From the NCBI GenBank assembly GCA_036345935.2, contig JADWOT020000006.1, positions 3,537,543 to 3,601,542 of the forward strand: a stretch of DNA of 64,000 bases. Direction: 5' to 3'. This DNA is from Taenia hydatigena. Taxonomy: Eukaryota > Platyhelminthes > Cestoda > Cyclophyllidea > Taeniidae. The position numbers and the translations under genes were made by a program. Positions 1 through 12,490 of this stretch are shown here, piece after piece (position 1 is the first letter of the stretch; each line of letters opens with the position of its first letter). Under the pieces are notes generated by a model. It saw only the letters and a list, made by a program, of their open reading frames with translations. It searched no databases and was not told where the DNA came from.

Positions 1-949
1 GATTGAAAAACACTTATTAAAATATTAAAGCACGAGCTAAGTTTAATTGTTGCACGAAATTGCGTTCCACAACCAATGCTACAGAAATGAGTTACTGGCA
101 ATGGCGAGTGACATTCAAATCAGATTGGAAAGCAGGACGAAAAGCACAAATTTTCCACCATTATGTGTGAAAAATGCCGCCAGCCATGCCACCAAGTAAA
201 GCATGGGCGATTTTATTAAGCATTTAAGGAAGTTTCTTTACAAAACTTAACAATTAAACTAAGCCTCACAGCAAGATAATACCCGCTCCCAAAGGCGCAA
301 AATTCTGCAATTCCAAATTCGCTAGCCGTTTTCTCTTACGATAAACATCCTAATTACCTTCCACCTGCTCGCTTCAATTTACATTTGACTGCATAACGTA
401 AAAAAAGCTGTCAATCACCACTTGGAGTCATGTCAGGCGAATACGGTGAGTGAAAAGGCTGCAGAGGAGTAAGATGGAGGCAGAATCTTTTACGGCTGAG
501 TTTGGCGCTGGAGATAATATGAACTTTCACTGTCTTGTAAGAGACAAATAGGGCATTTCTTTCCACTGTGCCAGTCTGGTATTCTAAGCTGCTTCTCAAG
601 AGGAGTATCGAATACATTTAGGGTAGTGGCTTTACCCCAGCATACTGGCTAAAAAGGCATAAAAGTCATGATAGTAAAGGCGAATCTGCACCAGTGATGT
701 AGGACAGGGCTGAGAGACGGCTGACATGGTTTGAATTCCATGCCACCGAGTGGAAGCAAATACGCAAGGACTTAAATGCAGCCGCGATCAGACGCAGAGC
801 TATCCAAGCCATCAACGCATTGCAATGCTAATGACAAGGTATTTGTGAAACTGGCAGGTGAAAAGTGTTGCATGCTGTGCGGAGGCTGCAGATTGCTGAG
901 CTCATTTATTTTTATTTATGGAATTGATACATTCCCTAACACGCTTTAA
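1..949. other. Gene-free stretch, nothing recognised
   Basis: No open frame longer than 68 codons, no RNA gene and no convincing match to the other blocks was seen. The right end runs into block A, whose homology to the copy near 21.25 kb fades out around here. Confidence 0.5.
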
Positions 950-3900
950 AGAACACAGTTGTAGATGCATTATAAATCCAAAATGAGTTTGTGGTTCATT
1001 TTACAACAAATGTTTTCACTGAACTCAGACTAGCCAACATGGTCTCCAACTAGTAATTATGCCTGTTCAAGGTCGGCGTTGCTTAATTACTCCCATTTAT
1101 GCTGGCCTTAAACATATTTGCAGAATAAAAAGAGGAAATTTCAAACAGTCCTCCTAGCACATTTACATGTCCTTAGATAATCACGATTTTAAGAATATGA
1201 GGCTATTTAGTTGACACTTTTTCCATATTATCTCTACCGTGATTGGATATGCCTTTTAATAATCTGTATCCATATGCTGTGGAGTGGTGTCTTTTCATTT
1301 TGAAGAGGTCATCGTACCCGCTTGTTTGGCCTTTCCGTTTACCTTACTGAGAGCGGTAATGCATTTACCATTAGCACAATACATTTTATTCACTTTCCAT
1401 GACTGTAATCCCACTCGGATAGTCGAGTAGGTAGAATGGCTTTCAAACGTGTGATCGGTGGGAGGAAGGAGAAATGGATTGTGCATCGTAAAGTTTATTC
1501 CCCAAACAAATGAGAAATGAGTTAAAACTAACCTGAGTTCAATTGCAAACAGTTGGCTTTCGAGAGAAAGCTGAGTTTAATTTCAAAACAGCTTAAAATG
1601 ACCACGACATAGGTGCCTCGGAAGCCAAGCACAGCAAATAAAATAGGAGCACGGATTGTAACTTCCATAAAAAACCCTGAGTTCTGGTTGGAATGGGTCT
1701 ACTAAATCGGTTAAATCAGAACAGCCGACAGCTCATTCCGCAAAGTAATTGCAAAGGGATTTAGTGGTTTAGTAATTGCAAGCAACGGCTGTCTCTGCCT
1801 CACCCTCTGTCATCTCAAATCTGTTTATGTGGCTGGCTGACTACGCAAGTTGAAATGATGCGTCTGGCAATACGTGTTACCTCTCCAGACTGTCTCTCCC
1901 ACACCAGTCTAGCTGCTGGTGATGAGCAGAGAGAGAATGTAAAGTGTTTGGTTTATCCATCCCACCCAACTAACTCGACAGATTGGCGCGTAAGTTTATG
2001 GCAATGATGATAAACCAAAATCGCTAAAATGTTTAAATGGGTTGCAATTTAGTCTCTGAAATGTTAATGTGTTCCGGATTTTTTTATTGCTAATATCCGC
2101 ATCAACTCGTGGTGATTTTAAGTACTGCGGAGTAACCCAAACTGTCCAAATGAATTTCCTACTAATCCACTTAAGCAGAATAGTAGGATTATGACGAGAG
2201 AAGAGCAAGGCCTCGTGCTGCAGAAAAACAATTGTAACATAACAAAGAAGGAGGCGATTCGACATTTGGGACGCAATGGGCTGTTATCTCTTGCTCTGCA
2301 GGCAACGGTTACTGCTTAAAACGACTGCATCTAGGCAAACATCACCTAACACAACCTGTTGTTGGTCTAACCTGTGATTATAAAAAAGAGTTTCTCTTTG
2401 TTGACAACCTACTAAAAATTGCCTCATATGACTGCGTTCTTGTGTTAAGCATGGAGTGAAGAATGTTCTCAGGTAAAAATTTTTTGGTTGTCTATCTTGC
2501 TAGATATGTGGATGAGATCCTTTATCTGTGGCACAAGATTCAGTGTTCCAGCATTTCGAATGGAGCAGAACACATCAGGAGACCCTTCCCAGTATTCATA
2601 GTGGCAATGTAATTGGCGATTGAAAAGTAACTGGCATGGGCAGATGCACTACTCCGAGATGTTTATGTCAAAGATCGACTACACGCACATTTCGATAATG
2701 TGGTTAGCCTTGTAAAAGTTGTGAATAAAAGGGGATCTTGACTTGGCCACTACCTCTGTGTGATATTCTCTACCCTCTTCTCTCACCCAAATGCGCAGTT
2801 CTTTGGTCACTTGACAGCACTGAGTTCTTTGCCTAGAAGAAACTGTGGCCTTTTCAGTTGAAGGAATTTCGCTTTGGTGAGGAGGTCAATCAGGTCAGTC
2901 TAGGTCCGAAAACTGAAATATTGGACTAGTGCGCTTCGCGGGAGGTCTTAGATCGAAACGCTTTCATTCCTTGTGACTCATAAAGAGGGTAAAAATGACC
3001 CACGCATCGTTAATAAATTATATTAGCGTGTTTACGGAGGGAATAAACACCACAGCGACACAGACGTGTGAAAAGCCCTAGGCACTTGCAGTCTACACTA
3101 ACTTTTAGCAATTATATTCACGTTGTTGGGCTTCTCAAGGCTGTGGAGTCAATGAGTAATTGAAGTCCCTTTCTCCAGACTTTTTTCATCCAGCGGCCAG
3201 TTAAGCATTTGGCGTTTCGCGGGGCAGACAAACCTGGCATCTCTCCGCCAAGGGCCAATTACTGCGTGAGGACATACGCAGGTGGTCGCAAACCTTGCGC
3301 TCCTACAGACGAATTGCTCCTATTAATTGCTCTAGTCCGTTTATTTTACTACTTGGCAGAGCGGGTGTCGAACATATGCAGCATATTTTTCCCGTTTCTT
3401 TCTTTGTTATAAGGTACAGCAGCAAAGTATTGCAATTCTACTTATTCAAACACGATGCATTCTTTCACAGATGGGCAGCTTGATTTGTGAGAAATAGGCG
3501 GCGAGGTGATTAAAAGCTTTACCTCTGCCTTTAGTTTTTAGCATGGTTAAGCTTTCGCCTTCATGGAGATCCAATCGTGGGGACATTTGGGAAAATTTAG
3601 ATTAAAAATAACTTCTGCGACCTGGAATGATCGAATTATCTTCGTCGAAGGTATTGCACTCTTAATTTGTTTTACTCCGCAGATCTCAAAGCAATGTTTA
3701 GCTGACCACTATCGTATCTTACTCGCGGCCTGAAGTTACAGCTTCAGATATGCTTAAGACTTCATAAAGGCACATGATCGCTTCCCATAGGAAATTTCTG
3801 TTTGTTAAACGGTGTCATGCAAATTGCCATTCTCCGAAGCGTTATGGCGGAAATCGCGTCAGGCACGCATTTTCCAACGCGCAAACATGGCCAGAATTCG

Positions 3901-4199
3901 TGATGCCTTAAAAATTCTTGCTGTTTATTTAAGGCCACCACAACCGAACATGCATACTGGCCTGTCATTGGCCCTACGATGAGCTCGCATATTCGTGAAC
4001 CTGTGACCCCAGCGATGAACATCATATCCCGCATGCAGATTGCAGGACGGGTCAGCTTAACCCCACTGCAAAGTCATGCCACATGCAAGAATTCTACCTC
4101 CCACTGACAGCTGCAAGCTCGCTTCAGTTCCAATTACTCTCAGTAGGTTCAACTGACTTTAGCGGAGTTTGCGACCCTTTGCGGATATGCTTTGCAGCC
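950..4199. repeat. Block A, copy 1 (ancient duplicated non-coding segment)
   Basis: This segment is collinear in direct orientation with 21250-25075. Anchor words lie at a near-constant offset of about 20.3-21 kb. Examples are the AATTATGxCT words near 1055 and 21385, the CTGAGAGCGGTAATG type word near 1348 against CCGAGAGCAGTAATATG near 21580, GACTGTAATCC near 1401 and 21637, and GAAGACCCTT-like words near 2580 and 23240. GTTAAGCATTTGGCG near 3200 matches GTTAAATATTTGGCA near 24310, and CTCTCAGTAGG occurs near 4137 and 24972. Many small indels and stops in all frames point to neutral decay. No gene is carried. It could be an old segmental duplication or part of a long decayed transposon; no terminal structure decides this. 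Confidence 0.65.
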
Positions 4200-5050
4200 T
4201 TTCTCGCCACGGGTTAGTTTGATTTAATTACTTGTTGAGTTCCGTTTAAAAAAGTTAAATTAGTACGATGGAACGTCGGTATCGCCACTTTATGAACAAC
4301 AACCTCAAATACTGCCTGTGCCTGCTAAAAGTACGTAGAGGCGAATGCAACTATTATAGTTCTCTTTAAAAATCCCCAAAATGATTACAAGGGACGCCTT
4401 TATTGCGATTGTGACAATTACAGAGGGTGGTTGTAACACGAAAGAAGGGAACAATTTAGTAGCTTGCATTTAGGTAGACACTGTGCAGTAGTAGTTGGTT
4501 GCTCTGCGACCGTAAACTCAGCTAGGCCACTAACCATGGCAGAGCAAAAAACGCTATTTAAAATGCCACCTTAGGACTTTTCCAAGTTATTAATGAATAT
4601 TGCTGACTGAGGGGAAGGCAATACGCCGACTATAACAACCTGATGGCACCTGTCAAGAGCACTGCAACTATGGGGACAAGTCATTCTTTAATCTCAATTC
4701 CTCCACACCTGTGAGTTCTTTGATCCTTCCCTTTCAAGTGCTAAGGAGGGGTTAGTCAGTCGCTCAGTCAGTGTGTCGACTTTGACCTAGCAAAGTAGAA
4801 GAATTTACTTAATGGAATTCCCGAAGGTACTTTAGTAAGGCTAAATGCAGTGTGTTTTTACCATTCCTGCCCTAGTTAAACAGGCAAAAATTAGAGGTGT
4901 ATTTAAAAAACTAAAAATTAGAGTACTGCAGATGCATAGCGCTTGCCAATCCATTAATAATTAAAACAGACTGGTTCCTAAGCTGCAGTGTTAACCGCGT
5001 TAGCTGTAAAAGCATAAGACATGATTAACTGCATAGCATGCGGTTAGCGG
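4200..5050. repeat. Core block C/R, copy 1
   Basis: This is the first of five copies of a core sequence; the others start near 25075, 38830, 43850 and 49060. Here it continues block A. A GTTTAAAAAAGTTAAATTAG word near 4242 pairs with TTTTAAAAAAAGTTTTAAAT near 25101. The CAGTCAGTGTGTCGACTTTGA region near 4764 pairs with ATTCAGTCTGTCGACTTTGA near 25712. AAAAGCATAAGACATGATTAA near 5008 pairs with AAAAGCATGAGATTTATGAC near 25964. No coding potential is visible. Homology to the 26-28 kb block D is not seen beyond about 5.1 kb. Confidence 0.6.
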
Positions 5051-5880
5051 CTCAAAGAGAACCCAAAAAATCACCAAAATGCCTGGTACTTTGTCATCTA
5101 CATAGCCTCAAGCCACCTGAAATACTCAAATTGTCAATTAAAAGTCAGTGGTGACTACAACTACACAGTTTCTGACATCTCAACGTTGCTGTTATGTTTA
5201 GCGCCTTCAGAGCGCATTGAATTTATGCTGTATACTGGCTAGGACTACTGATTGTGAAGCTGTTTGTCCATGCAAGACATCGCTTCAACTGCTAAATGAT
5301 GATAATTTCATTAATTTCTGCTCTATTTATGATCCGTAAGGGACGAAGGCATTTTGTCCTGGGTACGATTGTTTTGGGTGGCATTTGAGAACAAAGCTCT
5401 TTTCACTATTTCCCTGGTCTTGACTCGTCGAATCTGAGTGACCTCTCTAACAAAAGTGTACTTTTTTGTTATTTGGCCTTGACAGCACACCCGAGGGTTG
5501 CGGCACTTTTAAAGGTTCATGAATAGAAGGACCGCAGTTCTGCACATCCACGGAACTCACTATTATCAAATGACTAGAAATGTGCCTTGTCTGGGTGGTG
5601 ACGAGTGATTATTTAGTTGCCTTTTGCCTGTTATATAAGCATGGTCATTAATCTGTGCAGATGGACTAAGAAACAAGAACGCTTGGCGTAATGCCACCAC
5701 CATACCTTACAAATTACCAGAGCATATTCCTGAAAGCAGGCGATGCCACGAATGTCTCCATTCGATGGTGCTTTTCAAAAAGACCAAACTTGCAGCATGA
5801 GGTACATGGCCCTATTCAACAGCTTATATTTGGATTAAATTCTAGCTACTTCCAATCCTTGTGACTTTAATTACTGTATA
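5051..5880. other. Gene-free stretch between block C and a TRIM element
   Basis: No frame or RNA gene was seen. This interval should correspond to block D (26-28 kb) if collinearity with the second copy continued, but only doubtful short matches were found. It has either decayed further or been replaced. Confidence 0.4.
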
Positions 5881-6052
5881 TGCCGTACTTTGTTTGTTTG
5901 ACTACCAGTTGCGTTTACGGTGACTTGGGTGGCCATGTTGCCCTGGCTAAGTGGGCTAGCCTCCGGGTCATGTCAGTAGCCCTAGTCCGTTTCCGTTTAC
6001 TGTCCTATTATTTTGCCATCTTTTGCCTTCAAAGAAGTCTTCAGACGCTACA
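5881..6052 (+). repeat. 5' LTR of TRIM copy 1
   Basis: This LTR is 172 bp. The mid-section GGTGGCCATGTTGCCCTGG and GGGCTAGCCTCCGGGTCATG matches the solo LTR at 36.5 kb and the 5' LTR at 61.5 kb. The 3' portion has the family hallmark CATCTTTTGCCTTCAAAGAAG followed by GACGCTACA. Confidence 0.68.
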
Positions 6053-6653
6053 CTGGTAGGAGCGGAAGGCAAGCCCGAATTTAAAGAAAATTCAATGCTT
6101 ATTCAAACCTTTTATGACAAATTGTAACGGTGCAGAAGAAGCACACGGGTTGTGGATGAAAGAATAGCCAACTTTGCACGAAAGAAGAGCTGAAAATGGC
6201 ATCTACCTTAGTTCCGTGTTCCACAAGGAAACCGTAAACCAGCTCAAAAAGTTATGATTTGGAGGTTCCCTGTCCTTCCTGCATTAGGATGTTGACAATG
6301 TGAACAGACTCGAAACTGCATCGGCTCCAAAATGTGTTAGACCCTGTAATCCTTTCCACAATTTTGCTTTTGGGTTACTGTTTCAGACTCTACTTATGGG
6401 CACGCGTGATCGTCAGCTGAATACCCTATCTTCAAATTTAGCTCTCGAACCGGACAAAATTTAGATCTAGTAGAATTGCCGGGAGGGATCAGTGGTGTTG
6501 CGGTCAAATATAACCTCAGTGGCATGGAAAGTTGATGACTGCCACGGTTGGTTTGTGGGTATTTGCTTTCAGCTCTGATTACGTTGTGATGGCTGACGCG
6601 AGAGGTATACCAAGGGGAATGACAAGGATATAGCTCAAAAGAAGAGAGAGCTA

Positions 6654-6765
6654 TGTAGTACATTGTTTATTTGACTGTCAGATTCCCTTTCTGTTTGCTA
6701 AATATATATGTACTGCTCATGTGTTATGCCTTCTTTTGTCTCCAAGCTAGTCTCGGGATGCTATG
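6654..6765 (+). repeat. 3' LTR of TRIM copy 1, internally deleted
   Basis: Compared with the 5' LTR family, this copy lacks roughly 70 bp in the middle: the stretch holding the GATGGCC and GGGCTGGCCTCCGGG words. It keeps the start TGTAGTACATTGTTTATTTG, the GTGTTATGCCTTCTTTTG hallmark and the end GTCTCGGGATGCTATG. Confidence 0.65.
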
Positions 6766-6829
6766 GTACTCTTCGCTTGCATTTATTAATTGATGTGTTA
6801 TTTCGACTAACGTTGACGGCGCGGCCAGC

Positions 6830-8280
6830 CACTTAAGGTACTCTTTGAGCTTTTGCCCGCAATTACTAAAAGACGGTTGGTCAGCTAATCAGCTATCTTT
6901 GCCGCAACAGAAAGGACGAAATATTCCTCAGTAAAATGACCAAAAAGCACACCTCGGTGTTGAGCTGGTTGCCTGGGGAGAAACAATAAAATACACCTGT
7001 TTTATTAAAGGTGGGAATAAGGGGACCAGGTAAACACCCTTTATTTCCTTTACATCAATTTGCTCTAGCTATAAACATGGTGATGTCAGCCTTTATAACT
7101 GATGCTATATTAATTCAAATTAACACATGAGGCTTTCTATTCACAGCTCCGTTTCCTTAAGATATACACAAGCGAGCTACAAATGCGTCCTGCGGAAGGC
7201 GCTCAAATGGGCGTTAGATCATTTGAGTATCATTTGGCAGGCCTTTCAATTCAAGATTATTCCTTTTAGAGGCGTGAGATACAAGGTTGTAAACGAATCG
7301 ATGCTTCTCTACTTTTACCGTTTTTGAAATGCTCCATTAGGCGTCTCAAGGGTAAAAATCCACCTGTTGCATTAGTGCCTTAATTGATGCACAAAAGAGC
7401 GTTTTGAGTTACTACGTAAATAATCGTATGTTGCTTAAAAATTAACCTGTATTATTTCTTCCTCCAAGTCGAGGCTGGCTTAGGAATGATATGAAAAGTT
7501 ATTTACCTGTAAGCATCCATCTCCGTCTCACCTTCCTTAAATCAGACCTTCTAGGCCGCATAAAAGGGGCTGGTAACCCATTTCTGAAGTATATGAGTTA
7601 TTCGCCCCAAACCATCATCAACTAAGCCAACGTTAAAGATCTTTGCAGTTAAATTTGCCAATTAGGGCCACAACTCCAACCATCATTCATCGTTCACAAA
7701 TAATGCAGTGCTCAGTAACTTACTGTGGTGGATAGTTGAAATAAAGAAAAATGTTGCAAAAGCCTCGTCAGGTTTCCATTAATGCATTCCCTTATCGAAA
7801 GGAATTATGGAAAAAAGAATAAGGAAAGATAAGTCCTGGAGGGAGTTACGACTACTTAGGTGAGGTTGCGCCTATTAACCCGTAGGACCCTAAGACTTCT
7901 CTGATGACGAAGGAGCATATTTGACTAGAGCAGCATATTTGTTGCCGATGTGCATTAGGGCTAGTAGACAACAGACACGACCGGATATCATACCTCCCGT
8001 GGGCAATACAAAGGCGAAGCCTCCAGTGCCTGCGTAGCCAAACAAACAAAGCAATGCATAAGAGCCACGACACCTTTGCTCCAACGTTTAACCAAACAAA
8101 GCCATCTCCGATTGGCTAAAATGGCGGAGAAAACAATCTAAACGGTTGATAAATTTATGACTGGAAGAAGGATTAGACGTACACAACTTTTCGTGATGCA
8201 AGTAAGAGGGGAAAATGACGCCTTTGTCTCAACATTTGGATAATTTTAAAGCTCTCAGATTCAAACTTTTAGAGACTCAA
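6830..8280. repeat. Block B, copy 1
   Basis: Collinear in direct orientation with 19380-20750 (offset about 12.5 kb). Anchors are ATTCCTCAGTAAAATGACC near 6924 against TTGCCTCAGTGTAATTTTC near 19474, AACAATAAAAT near 6981 and 19534, GCGAGxTACAAA near 7170 and 19710, and GGCGTGATA/GGCGTGAGA near 7271 and 19798. TGACTGGAAGAAGGATTAGA near 8158 pairs with TGACTGGAGGAAGAACTAGA near 20646. The last 150 bp of B also resemble stretches at 28.53-28.64 and 42.22-42.30 kb. No frame exceeds 73 codons and the frames are not shared between copies, so this is decayed non-coding DNA. Confidence 0.65.
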
Positions 8281-11200
8281 TGTATATTACTCCACTATAG
8301 TGTTGTTCGATGGCAAATAAAACTGTTTGTTAGGATGACTGCTTAATCAGTTCCACGTAGGCTTCCATAACTGGTAAGCAAGAGGGATCGACAGACTCCT
8401 TAAGGTTGAACGCTTAAGCAGATGAGTGTGTTTAGGGCACCATTTATCCCTATTTAAACAAATATATTTTAAGCGTCCACAGCTGTTTGTATCATCAGGG
8501 ATTTGAATTCTCCAGGCAAAAGAAAAGTTTTACTTTCGTCACAGCCAGAAAATAACACCTGCGTGATACTATCTACTTTTTTCTTTGATTTGCAGCAAAA
8601 AAATGATGTTTTAAAAGTTTTAGTTTGCAAAGCCGCCAACTGTAACTTTTTTCACTTCATCCTAAATAACAACTCTGGGAACTTCAAGTTGACTTCAGTT
8701 GTGGACGAAACACATTATTTTTTGACGAGGAATCTTAAAATACGTGCATAATTTTAAACCTTAAGAATGATCCCCTCAAGGTACTTATTTAACTTCTCAC
8801 TCTGGCGACGCGGCACTCAAGGCTCCGTCTATTGAACTCCCGTACAGCAGCATGACCTCCTAGACTTGCCTGTAGTCCCTCAGGATCTCCATACCTCTAC
8901 AATGTATTTTCTAGCCCTCTATTTCGAATTCGTGCACTTTCACAGAAGAATGGAGTTGCTATATCAGTGACGGTATAGAGTGATACCCCAGCCTAAAGGA
9001 TACTAAACCTGATTTCTGTAGTGTTTAAAACTTCGTGGAGCGGAAGTACATGTGCTAAGAATGGGAGAATTTGTGACGACTTTTAACAAAAGAGTTACAA
9101 ATGACGTCTACCTTGGGCAGACAATTTGGTCTCATGACTGCTATCAACAATTGTAGCAAGAGAAGCCGTGGTCATGAAGACTCTAAGTAGGCGAACACGC
9201 AATACTCTCTATACCTATCGACTAGTCGCATAAAACTCAGCCATGGTTGGGTGAAAATTGTGTGGCAATAAATAATCAAGAGGAAATAAAACAAAGCCCA
9301 TTTGCCAGGAGGTTACCTTAAGCTTTGAGCTCTATTAAATTATCACCTTATTTGGCCATTGTTCTTAAGACTAGCAATAGCCAAGGGATTCCCCTCCTTC
9401 ATTGCAGTCCTCAAACAGACTGAAACTCCAGATCTGGTGAAATTATCAAGGGATCAGCGACGTGATGTTTAGAAATCTTAGTTTTATGCAAATTATGTGA
9501 CTAGCGCACCGAATGCGTCGAGATGGCCAACGCGAGACGCTGACGAAGGAGAGCGAAGAGGACGACGCCCATAATGAGGGAGTCGCTAAGAGATACTTCG
9601 CTTATTTAGCTCTCTGTCATTCCCATTTGCTGCACTGTATGACATGCGGACTTTATTAGTAGTTTCACAATCCGTCAGCACGTCGGTAAACGTGTCTTCT
9701 GACCTATTTCGTCTTCATAAAGGACTTGGAGCTCTGCATTAGTTTTTAAAGTTTATCTCGATGAGGCGGTAAATAGTATATTTTAAGTTTTGGCGAGTTT
9801 TGTGACACCTTTATAAAAAACTCTCACTCACTCAGAGCTGAAAAAATGAGAGACCGCAAATTTTGATAGCTGTTAGCAAATACTACGATTTAACACTCAA
9901 TGCGGCCATCAGTAATAAAAATGTGCGGGGAAATGTCAATCGCTCAGATTGCATTGACTGCATCATCCCCTAAGGGAATGAAGACAAAATGAATGAACAA
10001 GAGCTCACACAAAGCGGCTTTCTTGCTACCTCTCTCTATTCAGCCATAAACATTTTAGCTTAACCACATGGTAGAAAGCAAACAGTTTTGAAAAGTCATA
10101 TTTCTGGCTTAGTTATTTTAGGTTGGAGGGAGAAGCAATTTTAATAAGAGGGAGAACATGGCAAAAGTTCCTTTAACATCAACGCTTAGAGAAACTTGTG
10201 CTACTACGGCTTGTTTCTAATACTAAGGCTGCCCCTCGAGGCTAAGAGTGCTCTTTACGACTAAGATGTTAAGCCATTTAAGGCGCTGAGCTGCCAGCTG
10301 AACAATCGTTTTGCGTTTGGATCTGGAGATGGGATGCCTCAGTCATGGACGGTTTGTAGAAAAGCATTTGTGCTCATGTAACTTCTTCTTGGCAAGTAAA
10401 AATAATCAGCCGGACGTCAAAATGCGTTTAAACTTCAGGTGAGAATTCACTTCTAAATGTCCCAAAATGACGTACAAAGCAAGTTCGTGTTATACTTTAG
10501 TTGACGGATATGCGTTTGACTGGGACTCAGTATTTGATTTCAAATGCATTTATTCCGTACCACAGCAGTATTTTCGTTCTCATCTGGCAGATCCTTTTTG
10601 TGGAAATCAGACTCTGACGCTTAGAATCTTACGGCTTATTAGCACGACGTTACTAACTTAGAAGCCTGATCTCAATGAGTAAAGTTGGGCGGAAAGGCTG
10701 CCATTTTGCAACAGTACATCGATCACACAGTAATGGAAAGTCTGAGCACCAAATTTACTTGCCCTCTTTAAGATTGGGTCTGAGTTAGAGGGTGACCATG
10801 GCACTGAGTGTTATATCCCAAAGGACACCACCGCCCACTTTTAATAGGACATTCGGTTGGTGTTCCCATTTAAGTAGTGACTATAAACACCCTTAGACGA
10901 CGGGAGACAAAGAACTTTTATCTCTATGATTTTGTTTTTAAATAAATAATTAGGCTATTAAATTCGGCTTCCTGTGGAGTGACTATCACACCATCTGGTC
11001 GTGAGTGGGCCACTGTAGTTTGAAGTGAGTCGTAAGTAGAGGGCAGCAAGACTTTATAGTTGCGTGAGCTGCGAGTCGATAGGAATGTCTCCCCTAATGA
11101 AAAGTAATTAAGTAGTTTTGTATCATACAGCATACAACTATGTATCACTTTAAAAAAGCAATTATCGCTACAGCCTTCTGTCTCGCTCTCAACGAGACAT

Positions 11201-12030
11201 CAACTAGCCAATTCCGCCTCTCCAGAAGGAAAACAAAACTCCGCCCTAGCTACCTTCTTTTACGTCCCGCCTCCATTAACTCCCCTTTCTTTTCTCCTCC
11301 ACATGCAATTGTCTGCCTAAGTCCAAAAGAAAAAAGTTATTGTCGTCAATTTGAGAGAGGCCTTAGAGGAAGACAATAGATGCGTGTATGAGGCTTTGCC
11401 TATTGTATTTTAGTGCTGCAAAATTTTGTCAAGAAAGTTGTTCTGCTTCGAGGTCGGCTTGATGTTGAATCCTCAAAGCCTTACTTTGTCGAGTCTTAAA
11501 GTGTAAGCAGTTTGGATTCATCCACTTGAAAGCAGCCATTTTGGTCCAAAATGCGCTGTCCTTCCAACGATTTGTTGATCCGCTGTTAGTGACAAAGCTT
11601 CATTGACAACAGTGCCAAAATGGGTTTGAGTATGGCTGCAAAACGCCTCCTCTTTGCAGAGACACACTTCTTCAAATGTCACTACAGTGTGGTAAACATT
11701 CATCCTTACTCACTCAGTAGCAAATTTATTCCTAAATCCTACCATTATCACTTTGCAGTTGAATACATTGCTAGCATCTGATCTTTGCCATGACCAGGTC
11801 ATCATGTTGTACTCTGGAGAGCTAATTATAAAGGCGTCAATGCTTTGAAGGGAAGAGCAAGTTTTGCCCAAAGCTATTGCTAGTTTCATATGACATGGAC
11901 ATTAAGTAGAGATGTTCTACTTCGGTTTAAATGACAGCGCTTTCACATCGCGGAATGAGTAAAACTTAAGAAAGTTGGTGAAACGCCTAATTTTACAGTC
12001 AAAAATGGTGAGTTGTGACATCCATTTTGT
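8281..12030. other. Gene-free stretch, no repeat recognised
   Basis: Only chance-length frames (up to 82 codons) occur, and no RNA gene or repeat-block match was found by reading. A pyrimidine-rich patch lies at about 11255-11315. This interval may still hold blocks too diverged to see. Confidence 0.4.
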
Positions 12031-12136
12031 TGAGAATACTAAAATGCCACCTGAAAAATTTCGCATCATACGCCAGAGAGAAAAGAAGTTGATATTCAAA
12101 AGTGCCCAAAATGATCCAGAAGTCTTTGTTTTCTAA
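12031..12136 (+). repeat. Direct repeat of about 105 bp, copy 1
   Basis: Matches 12491-12600, with the best word GTTGATATTCAAAAGTGCCC (from 12088) against GTTGATATTGAAAAGTGCCC (from 12552), period 464. GAAAAATTTCG occurs upstream in both. A 43-codon frame from ATG 12005 to TAA 12136 covers this copy. Confidence 0.7.
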
Positions 12137-12490
12137 GTAGGTCAACAGGGTCACATTGGTCACGAATTCTCAGAGGTAGAATACAAATTTAAACTGGAAT
12201 GCCCTACAATTTAACCCAGACAATGGGTCATTCGTAAGCTGACTTCCTTGCACATAGAGTAGCAAGCTGGAAGCCCCAACTCGAATTGTATTGAGACATT
12301 AGCGTTGGTGTCTTCTCAGTCACTCCCGAGACGCCTTGAATACTCTGAGCAGGGACCTCGATAGTGGCCAAGCTCACGCTAACTAATGCCAGGATGTAAC
12401 AGCTTCCTTTAAGCAAATGGATAAACGATGCAGTTCTCGCATGGACGTTTTTAACTTTAATTACCTGATTATTATTATTCAACGTGTATC

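Larger units (their letters stand above)
5881..6765 (+). mobile_element. TRIM-like LTR element, copy 1
   Basis: This is a non-autonomous retrotransposon with LTR architecture and no protein. The 5' LTR (5881-6052) starts TGCCGTACTTTGTTTG and ends GACGCTACA. One base later, TGGTAGGAGCGG (from 6054) is a candidate tRNA primer-binding site. The internal part is about 600 bp and has only chance-length frames. A 14-purine run (6637-6650) and CTA precede the 3' LTR (6654-6765), which starts TGTAGTACATTG and ends near GGGATGCTATG. The internal region aligns with the copy at 61.5-62.3 kb, for example GTTGTGATGGCTG near 6583 and 62113. The orientation assigned follows the PBS-to-PPT order. No target-site duplication is recognisable. 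Family knowledge: TRIMs are mobilised in trans by LTR-element enzymes and have been described in plants and in taeniid tapeworms. Assigning this family to TRIM is an inference from structure. Confidence 0.7.

Noticed and set aside
6394..6663. Minus-strand frame containing the residues SADD, considered as a reverse-transcriptase YxDD-like motif
   Set aside because: It lies antisense inside the TRIM internal region. No surrounding reverse-transcriptase motifs are present.
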